From: Saprospiraceae bacterium
Lineage (GTDB): Bacteria; Bacteroidota; Bacteroidia; Chitinophagales; Saprospiraceae
Length of the DNA stretch: 40,390 nucleotides
Assembly (NCBI GenBank): GCA_025056735.1
Contig: JANWVR010000063.1
Coordinates: forward strand, 1-40,390
Reading direction: 5' to 3'
A program made the translations under genes and the position numbers. Positions 6,299 to 13,314 of the stretch are shown here, one piece after another. The number at the start of each line of letters is the position of its first letter. Positions within the stretch are counted from its first letter, which is position 1. Under the pieces are notes generated by a model, which was not told the DNA's origin, made no database searches, and saw only the letters and a list, made by a program, of their open reading frames with translations.

Positions 6299-9200
6299 TC
6301 ACACCACCCTTGGCGCCAGCAGTTTGTACAGCACCGGCGTAACGATGCGCGCCAGCAGCGTCGAAGAAATCAGTCCGCCAATGAGCACATAAGCCAGCGG
6401 CGAGTACAGTGGGCTTTCCTCTACGGCAATGGGCACCAGGCCGCCGATGGCCGTCAGTGCAGTGAGCAAGATGGGCACAAAGCGCACCTCGCCCGCCTCT
6501 TGGATGGCGTCGTCCAAACTGCGCCCCTCAGCACGCAGCTGGTTGGTGAAGTCCACCAGCAGAATAGATGTCTTCACCTCGATGCCCAACAGCGCGATGA
6601 GGCCTACCACTACCGTGAACGAGAACGGATAACCCGTGGCCAACAGCATCAGCACGGCGCCAATGAGGCCCAGCGGAATGACCGACAACACGATGAGCGT
6701 GCTGCGAAACGTCTTGAACTCCAGCACCAGCACAGACATCAGGCCGAAGATCGTAAGCAAGATGATGGTACCCATGCCGCCAAACGAGCGCTCGGCGCTC
6801 TCCTCCTCGCCCGCCACCACGTAAGAGTAGCCGCGCGGAAAGTTCATGGCTTGTAGCTTTTCCCGGATTTGCCGGTTGATATCGGCGGCATAGTAGCCGC
6901 TGCGCACAAAAGCCTTTACCACGGCGAAGCGCTCTTTGCCGTAGTGCTCGATGTAATTAGGCGAGCGCTTGAAGACGACTTCAGCGACCTGATTCAGCGG
7001 CACAGCCTGACCAAAAACATTGTTGACATACAGGCTCTTAAGCGCGTCTAAGGTGGCAAAAGCGCCCTCTTTTGGCACGGTTACCGTCAGGTTATAGACC
7101 TCGCCGTCAGCTGCCGCTGTGAAAGCGCCGGCATTCAAGCCGGTAATGGATAGCCGCACCATGCGTTCCACTTCGGCCACAGGGATGCCCAACATGTTTG
7201 CTTTTTCGCGGTTTACGCGCACTTCCAAATCGGTTTTAATGGTAGCAATAGGGTTGTCCACGTAGATGGTTCCCTCGATGTGGCGGATGATATCTTCCAC
7301 TCGGGCAGCCAGGTGGCGCAACGAGTCGAGGTTGTTGCCAAAAACGCGAATAGCAATCGGCGCCTCGATGGGCGGCCCTTGCTCGAAGTCCTTGACGGTG
7401 ATGACAGCGCCGGGCACGCTGCTGAAACGCTCGCGCAATTCGTCAATGAAGGCCTGTTTGACAGGCGGTGGCGTGCCGCGCTCCAATTGGACAAATACCT
7501 GCCCATAGTCGGCGGCCTCTTTTTCGCGGATGACGTTGTAATAAATGCGCGGATTGCCTCGCCCCACATTGGAGGCGAACCAAACGATTTTGGCCGGCCC
7601 GCCGGAATACTCGGGCTTTTCCGCCAAAGGCGGCAGTTGCCCCGGCTGGAGAGCGGTTTTGCGAGCAAGGTACTGGCGACTAAGCGCTGTTGGGCGAAAA
7701 GCCGGCAGGGTGTATTCCTGCAGCACCGAGTCCACCATTGCCACCATGCGCTCCGTCTGCATCAGGCTGGAGCCGGCAGCCGTCTCGATGTCAATGTAAA
7801 ACATAGGCCGTTCGCTGGCCGGAAAGAGCGCAAAGCCCGCCCTGCCGGCCAGGCTCATCACGCCGATGAAAACGAGCGCGGCAATGACCAACGTCGTGCG
7901 CGGCCAGGCCAAAGCCAGATGCAGCGCGCGCGCATAGGTGCCGCTGATGAGCCACTTCAGCCCGCGCAGGAAGAGGTTGCCCTGCGGATTGCGATGGCTG
8001 CCCAACAGACGGCTGCTCAAAAACGGCACAATCGTCAGCGACACCAACATGGAGGCAAACACCGTGAGTACCACCGCCATAGGCATGGAACGGATAAAAT
8101 CGCCCGACGCTTCGGGCAAAAAGACCAGCGGCAAAAAGGCCAGAATAAGCGTCGCTGTGCAGCCCAGCACGGCTAAGCCAATCTGCTTAGTGGCCAAAAT
8201 GGCCGCCTCCCTTCGACTGTGCCCCTCGCGCAGCCAGCGCTCGATGTTCTCCACCACCACAATGCTGTCGTCCACCAGAATACCCAGCGCAATGATGAGG
8301 CCCACAATGGAAAGCTGATTGAGCGAATAGCCCAACAACTCCAGCGAAAAAAGCCCCAGCGAAATGCTCAGCGGAATAGACACCATGACCACCAACGAGG
8401 CGCGCCACCCCAAAGGCAGCAACGTCAGCAGCACCAGCAACACGGCGATGCCAAAATCTTTAGCCAGACGGCTCAAACGACGCTGAACGGACTCATTCTG
8501 ATCGAAAACCAACGCATAGTCCATATTCGCCGGCAACTGGCTGCGCCATTCGTCCACGACGCGATTGACCTGTTTGCCTACGACGAAAAGGTTCTGGTCG
8601 TCCTTCATGAGCGCCGTTACCCACACCGCCCGCACGCCATTGAGGCGGGCCAGATGCTTGGGCTCCTCGTAGGCCCATTCTACCTCGGCGATGTCTTTTA
8701 AATACAAAACCTTGCCCCCCGCGCCGGCAATAACGGTGTTCCGAATTTCATCCAACGTCTCGTAGCTGCCGCTCGTCTCCACAAAAAACTGGCGATCGCC
8801 CAGAACGACGCTGCCGCCAGGAATGGAAGCGTTCTCGCTCTGCAAAGCGCCCATGACGCGGCTGACTGGAATGTTTTCGGCAGCCATCTTGGGCAGATTC
8901 AGGCTGATGCGCGCCTCGCGTTTGGGATACCCCCACGTGTCGGCGCCCTTGATGCCCGGCAGCTTTTCCAACTGCTCCTCCAAGCGCTCTGCCTCGCGGC
9001 GCAGATCGGCATACGAGGCATTTTCCGATAAAATAGCCCCCTGAAAAATGGCCACATCCGACGAGGAAAACCGCTTGATGGTAATGCGATAAATGTCCTC
9101 TGGAAGCTCAGGGCGCACGGCATTGACCTCGCGGATCACCTCCTCGTATTTCTTAACTGCATCCTCGCCATGCTTGAACTCCAGCAGGGTGATGACCATG

Positions 9201-9460
9201 CCGTTAAGCGAAGTAGAGCGCAAGCGGTCTATGTTTTCCAGAGCCCCCAGGCGCGCCTCCAGTTTGTCGGTGATCCTGCGCTCGACCTCCGCCGGCCCAG
9301 CGCCCGGGTACACGATGACGATGCTGTATCCCGGCGGGCTAAACGCAGGATCCTCAGCGCGCGGCATGTTGAGCAACGACCCAATGCCCAGCGCCATGAC
9401 GAAACAAAAGATGATAAGGGTAAACTGGGAGTTTTTGACCGAAAATTCAGCGATTTTCAT
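6299..9460 (-). CDS. RND efflux pump, inner-membrane permease (AcrB/HAE-1-like)
   Basis: 1053 aa, typical for the family. It should form the trimeric proton-driven pump of a tripartite exporter. The N-terminus MKIAEFSVKNSQFTLIIF starts TM1, followed by the porter domain (PGAGPAEVERRITDKLE). The proton-relay segment in TM4 reads GILVDDSIVVVENIER with both aspartates present. A second TM bundle and the mirrored GLIALLGIEVKTSILLVDF segment occupy the C-terminal half, so the usual internal duplication is intact. The substrate class cannot be read; the sequence looks like the drug/lipophile (HAE-1) group rather than heavy-metal CzcA. It is the last gene of the tetR-tolC-MFP-RND set, 113 bp after the fusion-protein gene. 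Confidence 0.95.
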   Translation of the reverse strand: MKIAEFSVKNSQFTLIIFCFVMALGIGSLLNMPRAEDPAFSPPGYSIVIVYPGAGPAEVERRITDKLEARLGALENIDRLRSTSLNGMVITLLEFKHGEDAVKKYEEVIREVNAVRPELPEDIYRITIKRFSSSDVAIFQGAILSENASYADLRREAERLEEQLEKLPGIKGADTWGYPKREARISLNLPKMAAENIPVSRVMGALQSENASIPGGSVVLGDRQFFVETSGSYETLDEIRNTVIAGAGGKVLYLKDIAEVEWAYEEPKHLARLNGVRAVWVTALMKDDQNLFVVGKQVNRVVDEWRSQLPANMDYALVFDQNESVQRRLSRLAKDFGIAVLLVLLTLLPLGWRASLVVMVSIPLSISLGLFSLELLGYSLNQLSIVGLIIALGILVDDSIVVVENIERWLREGHSRREAAILATKQIGLAVLGCTATLILAFLPLVFLPEASGDFIRSMPMAVVLTVFASMLVSLTIVPFLSSRLLGSHRNPQGNLFLRGLKWLISGTYARALHLALAWPRTTLVIAALVFIGVMSLAGRAGFALFPASERPMFYIDIETAAGSSLMQTERMVAMVDSVLQEYTLPAFRPTALSRQYLARKTALQPGQLPPLAEKPEYSGGPAKIVWFASNVGRGNPRIYYNVIREKEAADYGQVFVQLERGTPPPVKQAFIDELRERFSSVPGAVITVKDFEQGPPIEAPIAIRVFGNNLDSLRHLAARVEDIIRHIEGTIYVDNPIATIKTDLEVRVNREKANMLGIPVAEVERMVRLSITGLNAGAFTAAADGEVYNLTVTVPKEGAFATLDALKSLYVNNVFGQAVPLNQVAEVVFKRSPNYIEHYGKERFAVVKAFVRSGYYAADINRQIREKLQAMNFPRGYSYVVAGEEESAERSFGGMGTIILLTIFGLMSVLVLEFKTFRSTLIVLSVIPLGLIGAVLMLLATGYPFSFTVVVGLIALLGIEVKTSILLVDFTNQLRAEGRSLDDAIQEAGEVRFVPILLTALTAIGGLVPIAVEESPLYSPLAYVLIGGLISSTLLARIVTPVLYKLLAPRVV

Positions 9461-9573
9461 GACCGTATTTTTGAATGGAAAAGCAAAAGAGGCCTGGCTT
9501 CAAGGCGACTTCGGACGCCGATGGCGGTGCCGGGCATTGGAAAGGGAAGGCAAGGCAAGGGCATTCAGGCGCA

Positions 9574-10665
9574 TCAATCGTTTGCTTTCTGCACCTTTTT
9601 GTTCTCGTTGAGGTACGGAGCGCCCACCGTGACGACTTCGCTGACGCCCTCTAAGCCAGAGGCGATAATGGCATAGCGGCCTTCCACAAAAGCCACCCGA
9701 ACGGGCACCTTACGCACACTTTCGCCGTCGGGCTGCAGTGCAAACACGTAGGCAGAGAGGCCCTCGCCCTCCACAATGGCCTCAATGGGCACGACGGCAA
9801 AGGTTTTCGACGCCGCTGGTGCGATGTTGACCTGGGCAAACAGCCCGGGCGCGAAGCGCTTGCCGGCCTGGGGCGCGACTTTTATTTCTACGGTGTAGAG
9901 GCCGCTAGCGGGGTCGGCGGCAGGCGCCAGGTCGCTCACCTTGCCGGCAAAGGGCGCGTCGGGGTAAGCGTCCAAGGTTACGCGGGCGTTGGCGCCCAGG
10001 CTCAGGCGCGCCCAGTCGCGGTCGCTGAGGCTGACTTTGACCACCCAATCGTTGGCGCCCGTCTCAAACAGAACGAACACGGGCGTGCCTGGGCCGGTGA
10101 TCTCGCCTTCGTTCATCAGCTTCTTAATGATCTTGCCCGGTCGCGTGGCGCGTATCTCGGCGTACTGCTGGTTGAAGCGGGCGATGCGCTCGGTCTCGCG
10201 GGCCACATCGCGGGCCGTCGTGGCGTTTTGCAGCAATTCGAGCGTGGCACTGCTGTCGCGATACAGCCCTTCCACACGCGCCAGATCGCGCTCCGCCTTG
10301 GCCAACGCCTGTTGAGCCTGGGCCACCTGGGCGTCTATTTCCGTTTTGTCCAAAACCGCCAGCAGCTGGCCAGCGCGCACAAGGTCGCCTTCCTTGACGT
10401 AAATTTTGCGAATGACGCCGCCGATTTTGAACGACAACCGCTGCTCGGCCGACGAGGTCAGTATGCCGCTGGCCTGCACGGGCAGGGTCATGGCGCGTCG
10501 CTCCACCGGCGCAGTGCGCACGGGGATGCGTTCGTCGGCGCTTTGTGCTTCGTTTTGCTGTTGGTTGGCCGAAGCATCGCCGCAGTTGGAAAGACCCGCT
10601 AAGGCCAGAAACGCAAGTGCCAACAGGCTGATGGAGAGGATTTTATTGAAAATGGGCTTTTTCAT
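9574..10665 (-). CDS. RND efflux periplasmic adaptor (membrane fusion protein)
   Basis: 363 aa. It bridges the RND pump and the outer-membrane channel. The N-terminus has a hydrophobic signal and then LAGLSNCG, a lipobox-like site in which Asn precedes the Cys, so lipidation is possible but atypical. Then come the biotinyl-lipoyl half (GVIRKIYVKEGDLVRAGQLLAVLD, near residues 80-105), an alpha-helical hairpin of heptad character (VAQAQQALAKAERDLARVEG), the second lipoyl half (ATRPGKIIKKLMNEGE) and a beta-barrel domain. The architecture is a complete HlyD/AcrA-type adaptor. It lies between the tolC-like gene and the pump gene, in the usual order. Confidence 0.93.
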   Translation of the reverse strand: MKKPIFNKILSISLLALAFLALAGLSNCGDASANQQQNEAQSADERIPVRTAPVERRAMTLPVQASGILTSSAEQRLSFKIGGVIRKIYVKEGDLVRAGQLLAVLDKTEIDAQVAQAQQALAKAERDLARVEGLYRDSSATLELLQNATTARDVARETERIARFNQQYAEIRATRPGKIIKKLMNEGEITGPGTPVFVLFETGANDWVVKVSLSDRDWARLSLGANARVTLDAYPDAPFAGKVSDLAPAADPASGLYTVEIKVAPQAGKRFAPGLFAQVNIAPAASKTFAVVPIEAIVEGEGLSAYVFALQPDGESVRKVPVRVAFVEGRYAIIASGLEGVSEVVTVGAPYLNENKKVQKAND

Positions 10666-10722
10666 GGTGAACCAGTTTATGCAGTAAAAAGAACGGTGTT
10701 CTGAATAGGAGGAAAAATGCGC

Positions 10723-12105
10723 TCAAAAACCAGCGGCCCGTCGCAGGGCGGCCTCCTTGAGCAGGACGTCGTACCAGGCTAAGGACTGCTGCAGTTGGGC
10801 GGTGGACAGGCGGTTTTGCGCGTTGAGCCACTCGATGAGGAGCGTCTGGTTGGCGCGATACTTATTGTTGACGATGCGGAACGCTTCTTCAGCAGCGCGG
10901 ACGCCCATTTGAGCGGCAGTGTAGGCTTGTTGAGCGGCCTGCCAGGCGTTCCGGGCTTCGGTGATTTGCAGCGCAATTTGCTGCTCGGCGTCGGCCAGTT
11001 GGGTGCGCAGGCGTTCGGCCTCTAAGCGCGCTTCCTGAGCGCGGCTGCGGCGCAGGCCGCCGTCGAAGAGGTCGTAGGTCATGCCTACGCGCACAAGTGC
11101 ATACGCCTGCTCGCTGTCGAAGCGGTAGCCAAAGCCCTGAAAACCCAATTCGCCACCTACATAAAAATCCGGCACGCGCAGGTTGGCCGCATTGCGCCGG
11201 GTGTCGGCGTCAGCAGCCCGAATGCCCGCCTGAAGGGCGGCCAGCTCCGGGCGCTGAGCCAGCGCCTGAGCCAGCAAGGGCTCCAGCGCATACGTTGCTG
11301 CGGCGGGCTGCATCAGCGCTGTGTCCGCCACCACTTCGCTCTGCAGGTCGCGGTGCAACAGGTAATTGAAATAAGCGCGCGCCGTGTTTTGCGCCCCGCG
11401 CAGCCGCACCAGCTCGCTCTCGGCCTTGCTCAGCTCGTAATCGGCGGCGGCTACGGCGTCGCGCGTGGCCACGTGGTGATTGACCAAAGACTCGTTGAAC
11501 CGCCGCAATTCCTGCAGAACGGTGCGGCTGTTCAGCCAGATTTTTTCGGCCTCTATGGCTTGCAGGTAATTCAGGTAGGCCGCTGCAATGCGATAGCGCA
11601 GCTCCACTTCATAGGCCGCTTTTTGCGCGGCCTGGCTGGCGTATAATTCTTGCCGGATGAGGCGATTGTATTTCAAGTCGGTATTAAACAGCGGGTAGCT
11701 GAAACGCACCTTTGTCTCGTGAAAGTCGTCGGGCAAAAACTGCTCGTTCACATTGGGCACGTCCGTAGGGTAATCGGGCGAGCCGGGCTGTACCAATTCG
11801 TTGAGCAGGTTCAGGTTGGCAAAAATGGGGTTGACCAGATCGCCCACGGGAAACTGAATGCGCCGCCCGCCCGTGGCCCGCATGTAGTTGGCCTCAAACT
11901 GAAAGACGGGGTAAGAAAGCGCCTTTGCCTGCCGAACCGACTCCTGCGCTTTGCGCAGCTGCCAGTCCTGCTGCTGGAGCGCCAAATTGTGGGTCAGACC
12001 CGCCTGAATGTACTGCTCCAGCACAGTGGAGCGCTGGGCATAGACAATCGGGGACCAAAGCAACGGCAGGAGAAAAAACCAGGCGAGACGAATGGGAAGT
12101 TTCAT
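10723..12105 (-). CDS. TolC-family outer-membrane efflux protein
   Basis: 460 aa. The start at 12105 gives a proper signal peptide (MKLPIRLAWFFLLPLLW...VYAQ); the longer open frame up to 12270 would run through the operator and the Uma2 remnant. The two outer-membrane efflux protein repeats (PF02321) are seen as long amphipathic helices, the first with LALQQQDWQLRKAQESVRQAKALSYP and the second with ALAQRPELAALQAGIRAADADTRRNAANLRVPDF, followed by the NAWQAAQQAYTAAQ hairpin. It forms the trimeric exit duct for the adjacent pump. The 13-bp palindrome at 12128-12140 lies 23 bp before the start, suggesting control by the TetR protein encoded upstream. Confidence 0.93.
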   Translation of the reverse strand: MKLPIRLAWFFLLPLLWSPIVYAQRSTVLEQYIQAGLTHNLALQQQDWQLRKAQESVRQAKALSYPVFQFEANYMRATGGRRIQFPVGDLVNPIFANLNLLNELVQPGSPDYPTDVPNVNEQFLPDDFHETKVRFSYPLFNTDLKYNRLIRQELYASQAAQKAAYEVELRYRIAAAYLNYLQAIEAEKIWLNSRTVLQELRRFNESLVNHHVATRDAVAAADYELSKAESELVRLRGAQNTARAYFNYLLHRDLQSEVVADTALMQPAAATYALEPLLAQALAQRPELAALQAGIRAADADTRRNAANLRVPDFYVGGELGFQGFGYRFDSEQAYALVRVGMTYDLFDGGLRRSRAQEARLEAERLRTQLADAEQQIALQITEARNAWQAAQQAYTAAQMGVRAAEEAFRIVNNKYRANQTLLIEWLNAQNRLSTAQLQQSLAWYDVLLKEAALRRAAGF

Positions 12106-12127
12106 AATCCGAACGATTTTAATTTTG

Positions 12128-12140
12128 TGAACGGCGTTCA
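12128..12140. promoter_or_regulatory. Candidate TetR operator upstream of tolC (TGAACGGCGTTCA)
   Basis: A perfect 6-1-6 palindrome centred on G12134, 23-35 bp upstream of the tolC-like start. It matches the palindrome upstream of tetR (13012-13024) at 9 of 13 positions, and every difference is a symmetric A/G or T/C change, giving a common TRAACRGYGTTYA. Size and symmetry suit a TetR dimer. Binding is inferred. Confidence 0.65.
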
Positions 12141-12150
12141 TTGCAAGAGT

Positions 12151-12333
12151 AAAAAAAAGGTTATCAGCAAAGGGATTAAGAACGGCGTGCAATCGTACTG
12201 GCTGGTATTGCCCGATTTGCAGTCGGTTTATGTACTCCGAGACGCCGAGGAGTACGAAGTATTTACGCATCGCAACGTTTTGACAGACAGGGTTTTGGAC
12301 GTAGAATTGGATTTGCGCCAGGTGTTTGCTTGA
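12151..12333 (+). pseudogene. Uma2-type (PF05685) nuclease remnant, C-terminal piece only
   Basis: This frame encodes KNGVQSYWLVLPDLQSVYVL, then EYEVFTHRNVL and finally LDVELDLRQVFA before TGA. That is the conserved C-terminus of Uma2 family PD-(D/E)XK proteins (a Gly-Val-x-x-Tyr-Trp-Leu-Val core, then 'dxxLxxxLdLxxiF'). The N-terminal two thirds, including the catalytic acidic residues, are missing: the frame upstream runs into the antisense of tolC. There is no plausible start codon or leader for an independent protein, so I call it a gene fragment left after the efflux genes, or a deletion, removed the 5' part. It is opposite in direction to the flanking genes. Confidence 0.6.
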
Positions 12334-12354
12334 TGGCGTAGCGAAACTGCTGCC

Positions 12355-12966
12355 TCATAAGACCTCGATCATTTTTGTAAACATAGCGAAGGATTTGCGG
12401 GCCAGTTCCTCGCGCTTTTCGGGCGGATACATGCGCATGCGATCGCGCACGAAGAGGGCGACGACGCCGTGTACATAAGCCCAGAGCGTGTAGGCAATCG
12501 CCTCTGTGTCGGTGCTCTTGAAGTAGCGCGCATCCACACAGGTCTGCACCGTTTGGGTGAAGAACTGGTGCGTGGTCATGCCTAAGGCCCAGCATTCCTG
12601 GTTTTCCACGTGCTCCATCGGAGCGCGGATGATGAAAATCAGGTCGTACAGATCGGAGTACTTTAGGCCAAAATCCATGTATCGGCGGCCAAAATCTATC
12701 AGCCGCTCCCAGGGATTTTCGATTTGAAGAAGGGGCAAAAAGTGGTCGCGCATGACGCCGGCGGCCTCATATTGCAGGGCGGCGAAGATTTCGTTTTTGT
12801 CCCGGAAGTACAGGTAGATGGTCGCCGGGCTGTACTCAATGGCATCGGCGATGTTGCGGATGCTGACGCCGTCGTAGCCTTTTTCGCGGAAGAGCCCCAG
12901 CGCTGCGCTCAGGATGTTGCGGCGCATTTCCTCTTTCTCGCGCTCTTTTCGGTCAGCAATACTCAT
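12355..12966 (-). CDS. TetR/AcrR-family transcriptional repressor
   Basis: 203 aa. The N-terminal helix-turn-helix is canonical: RRNILSAALGLFREKGYDGVS, then IRNIADAIEYSPATIYLYFRDKNEIF (residues about 14-62). The C-terminal ligand domain has WAYVHGVVALFVRDRM, typical of TetR_C. It lies just upstream of the tolC-MFP-RND genes on the same strand, separated from tolC by about 250 bp containing a Uma2 remnant. A 13-bp palindrome 46 bp upstream of its start, repeated in front of tolC, suggests it represses both itself and the pump in the absence of an inducer, which would be a pump substrate or related compound. The inducer is not predictable. Confidence 0.92.
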   Translation of the reverse strand: MSIADRKEREKEEMRRNILSAALGLFREKGYDGVSIRNIADAIEYSPATIYLYFRDKNEIFAALQYEAAGVMRDHFLPLLQIENPWERLIDFGRRYMDFGLKYSDLYDLIFIIRAPMEHVENQECWALGMTTHQFFTQTVQTCVDARYFKSTDTEAIAYTLWAYVHGVVALFVRDRMRMYPPEKREELARKSFAMFTKMIEVL

Positions 12967-13011
12967 GGCAAGCGGTGTACGATGTTTTAAATTTTAACAC
13001 TGCAAATTTTT

Positions 13012-13024
13012 TAAACAGTGTTTA
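13012..13024. promoter_or_regulatory. Candidate TetR operator upstream of tetR (TAAACAGTGTTTA)
   Basis: A perfect 6-1-6 palindrome centred on G13018. On the minus strand it is followed by a -7-like AAAATTTG (one mismatch from TAnnTTTG) at 13003-13010, so a bound repressor would block the tetR promoter. It shares the pattern TRAACRGYGTTYA with the site before tolC. Confidence 0.65.
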
Positions 13025-13265
13025 TTATTGAAGAATGGACTCGATGAAAGCCCGCATTAAATACTAAAAACAACGCCTTTGCTGGAGCTAACGGTGTTTT
13101 TCTTGCCTTTCTGAATACGAGGCTTGAGTCTGTAAGGGGTACAGCAGTAAAAAAGCGTAGGGCGATAGCGTTCGTAACGAACGGAAGCATGGCGGTACTA
13201 AAAATGCCGAGTCAACAAAATATAACCGTTTTGTGCCTTATTCCAAACGAAAGGGCAGTCATTAT
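13025..13265. other. Upstream region of the giant gene, no convincing protein gene
   Basis: This is the interval between the divergent tetR and giant genes. It holds a perfect inverted repeat CGTTCG-TAA-CGAACG at 13169-13183 and two very short plus-strand ORFs: 10 aa at 13035-13067, and 36 aa at 13189-13299, which runs through the terminator-like hairpin. Neither looks like a known protein. I see no exact TAnnTTTG box here. Confidence 0.4.
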
Positions 13266-13297
13266 GCCTTTTCGTGGAAGAGGAAAAGGCTTTTTTT
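13266..13297 (+). terminator. Terminator-like hairpin with T7 tract before the giant gene (candidate attenuator)
   Basis: The arms GCCTTTTC (13266-13273) and GAAAAGGC (13283-13290) pair perfectly around a 9-nt loop and are followed at once by seven T (13291-13297). The giant gene starts at 13315, 17 bp later. No plus-strand gene lies upstream (tetR points away), so the terminator has no conventional client. That makes a leader-RNA attenuator or the 3' end of a small RNA the likely readings. Confidence 0.65.
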
Positions 13298-13314
13298 AAA
13301 AAAACTAATCTGCA

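Noticed and set aside
7280-8176. 298-aa plus-strand ORF opposite the RND pump gene
   Set aside because: It is antisense to a conserved gene, rich in Arg, Gln and His, with no recognisable motif: a shadow of the GC-biased coding frame.
12179-12191. AGAACGGCGTGCA, an 11 of 13 match to the tolC operator palindrome
   Set aside because: It falls in the conserved K-N-G-V-Q part of the Uma2 remnant, so protein coding history explains it; it is not a perfect palindrome.
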